Assembly: GCA_003022685.1 (NCBI GenBank)
Contig: PXSV01000007.1
Location: forward strand, 1-7,070
Reading direction: 5' to 3'
From: Halobacteriales archaeon SW_9_67_24
GTDB taxonomy: Archaea; Halobacteriota; Halobacteria; Halobacteriales; Halococcaceae
Length of the DNA: 7,070 nucleotides
Position 1 is the stretch's first letter; each line of letters begins with the position of its first letter. The notes beneath the pieces are model-generated. The model saw nothing but the letters and a program-made list of their open reading frames with translations. It was not told where the DNA came from and made no database searches. The position numbers were made by a program, and so were the translations under genes. Below, piece after piece: positions 6,674 to 7,070 of this stretch.

Positions 6674-7070
6674 ATGAGCAAGTCATTCAGTGCGATCGAC
6701 GGTACGGACGAGGAGGGAATCGACCGGGAGGCGTTCACGCCGGGCATCGAGCCCCAGGCGACGTGGTGTCCCGGGTGTGGCGACTTCGGCGTGCTGAAGG
6801 CGCTGAAGGGCGCGATGCCCGAGATCGGCCGGACCCCTGACGAGACGCTGCTCGTGACCGGGATCGGCTGCTCGGGCAAGCTATCGAGCTACTTCGAGTC
6901 CTATGGGTTCCACTCGATCCACGGCCGATCGCTGCCCGTGGCCCGGGCGGCGAAGCTCGCGAACCCCGGCCTGGAGGTGATCGCGGCGGGCGGCGACGGC
7001 GACGGCTACGGCATCGGCGGCAACCACTTCATGCACACCGCCCGCGAGAACCACGATATGCTCTACATCG
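6674..7070 (+). CDS. korB: 2-oxoacid:ferredoxin oxidoreductase beta subunit (TPP-binding), N-terminal part, cut by window edge
   Basis: The first 132 residues are visible. This subunit binds thiamine diphosphate and, in the family, a [4Fe-4S] cluster that passes electrons to ferredoxin. WCPGCGDFG (31-39) supplies Cys32 and Cys35, GIGCSGK (63-69) supplies Cys66, and a fourth cluster Cys is expected beyond the window. GGDGDGYGIGGNH (106-118) is the TPP/magnesium motif (GDG...N). The protein begins MSKSFSAIDGTDEEG, a short acidic leader before the conserved part at about residue 28. It is separated from korA by three bases and has a strong Shine-Dalgarno sequence, so the two form one operon and one enzyme. 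Beta subunits of this type are usually somewhat under 300 residues, so a little under half is present. The 2-oxoglutarate versus pyruvate question is the same as for korA. Confidence 0.93.
   Translation, partial: MSKSFSAIDGTDEEGIDREAFTPGIEPQATWCPGCGDFGVLKALKGAMPEIGRTPDETLLVTGIGCSGKLSSYFESYGFHSIHGRSLPVARAAKLANPGLEVIAAGGDGDGYGIGGNHFMHTARENHDMLYI

Overview
The window reads as a piece of a haloarchaeal chromosome. It is GC-rich, and the predicted proteins are acidic, with Asp/Glu-rich surfaces. Start regions carry short or no leaders, with archaeal TATA/BRE-like boxes about 28 or about 40 bases upstream of start codons. The gene set (ferredoxin-dependent 2-oxoacid oxidoreductase, trans-prenyl diphosphate synthase, M28 peptidase with PA-like insert) fits Halobacteria. 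I cannot assign a genus.

Layout. (1) 1-344, minus strand: N-terminal part of an NAD kinase-like protein that runs off the left edge, with a degenerate GGDG motif. (2) 345-593: divergent intergenic region with a perfect 17-bp inverted repeat enclosing a second 10-bp hairpin, the most unexplained structure here. (3) 594-1816, plus: an M28-family zinc aminopeptidase gene whose centre is missing. The two halves lie in different frames, and the lost segment should hold the first two zinc ligands, so as written it is a pseudogene (or an assembly error). (4) 1888-2952, plus: intact polyprenyl diphosphate synthase with a good leaderless promoter. (5) 3156-4586, plus: membrane polyprenyl-phosphate glycosylphosphotransferase. 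(6) 4587-4774: AT-rich regulatory stretch with a strong BRE/TATA promoter. (7) 4775-6670 and 6674-7070 (cut by the right edge), plus: alpha (gamma-alpha fusion) and beta subunits of a 2-oxoacid:ferredoxin oxidoreductase, probably the 2-oxoglutarate type KorAB, in a two-gene operon.

How they fit together. KorA and KorB are the only clear operon and form one enzyme, which oxidatively decarboxylates a 2-oxoacid to an acyl-CoA with reduction of ferredoxin. The prenyl synthase and the sugar transferase are loosely related (isoprenoid diphosphates; isoprenoid-phosphate-linked sugars), but each has its own promoter-like signal, so no shared pathway is shown. I see no phage, CRISPR, toxin-antitoxin, defence or biosynthetic system. 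Apart from the inverted-repeat structure and the broken peptidase, this looks like ordinary core chromosome.
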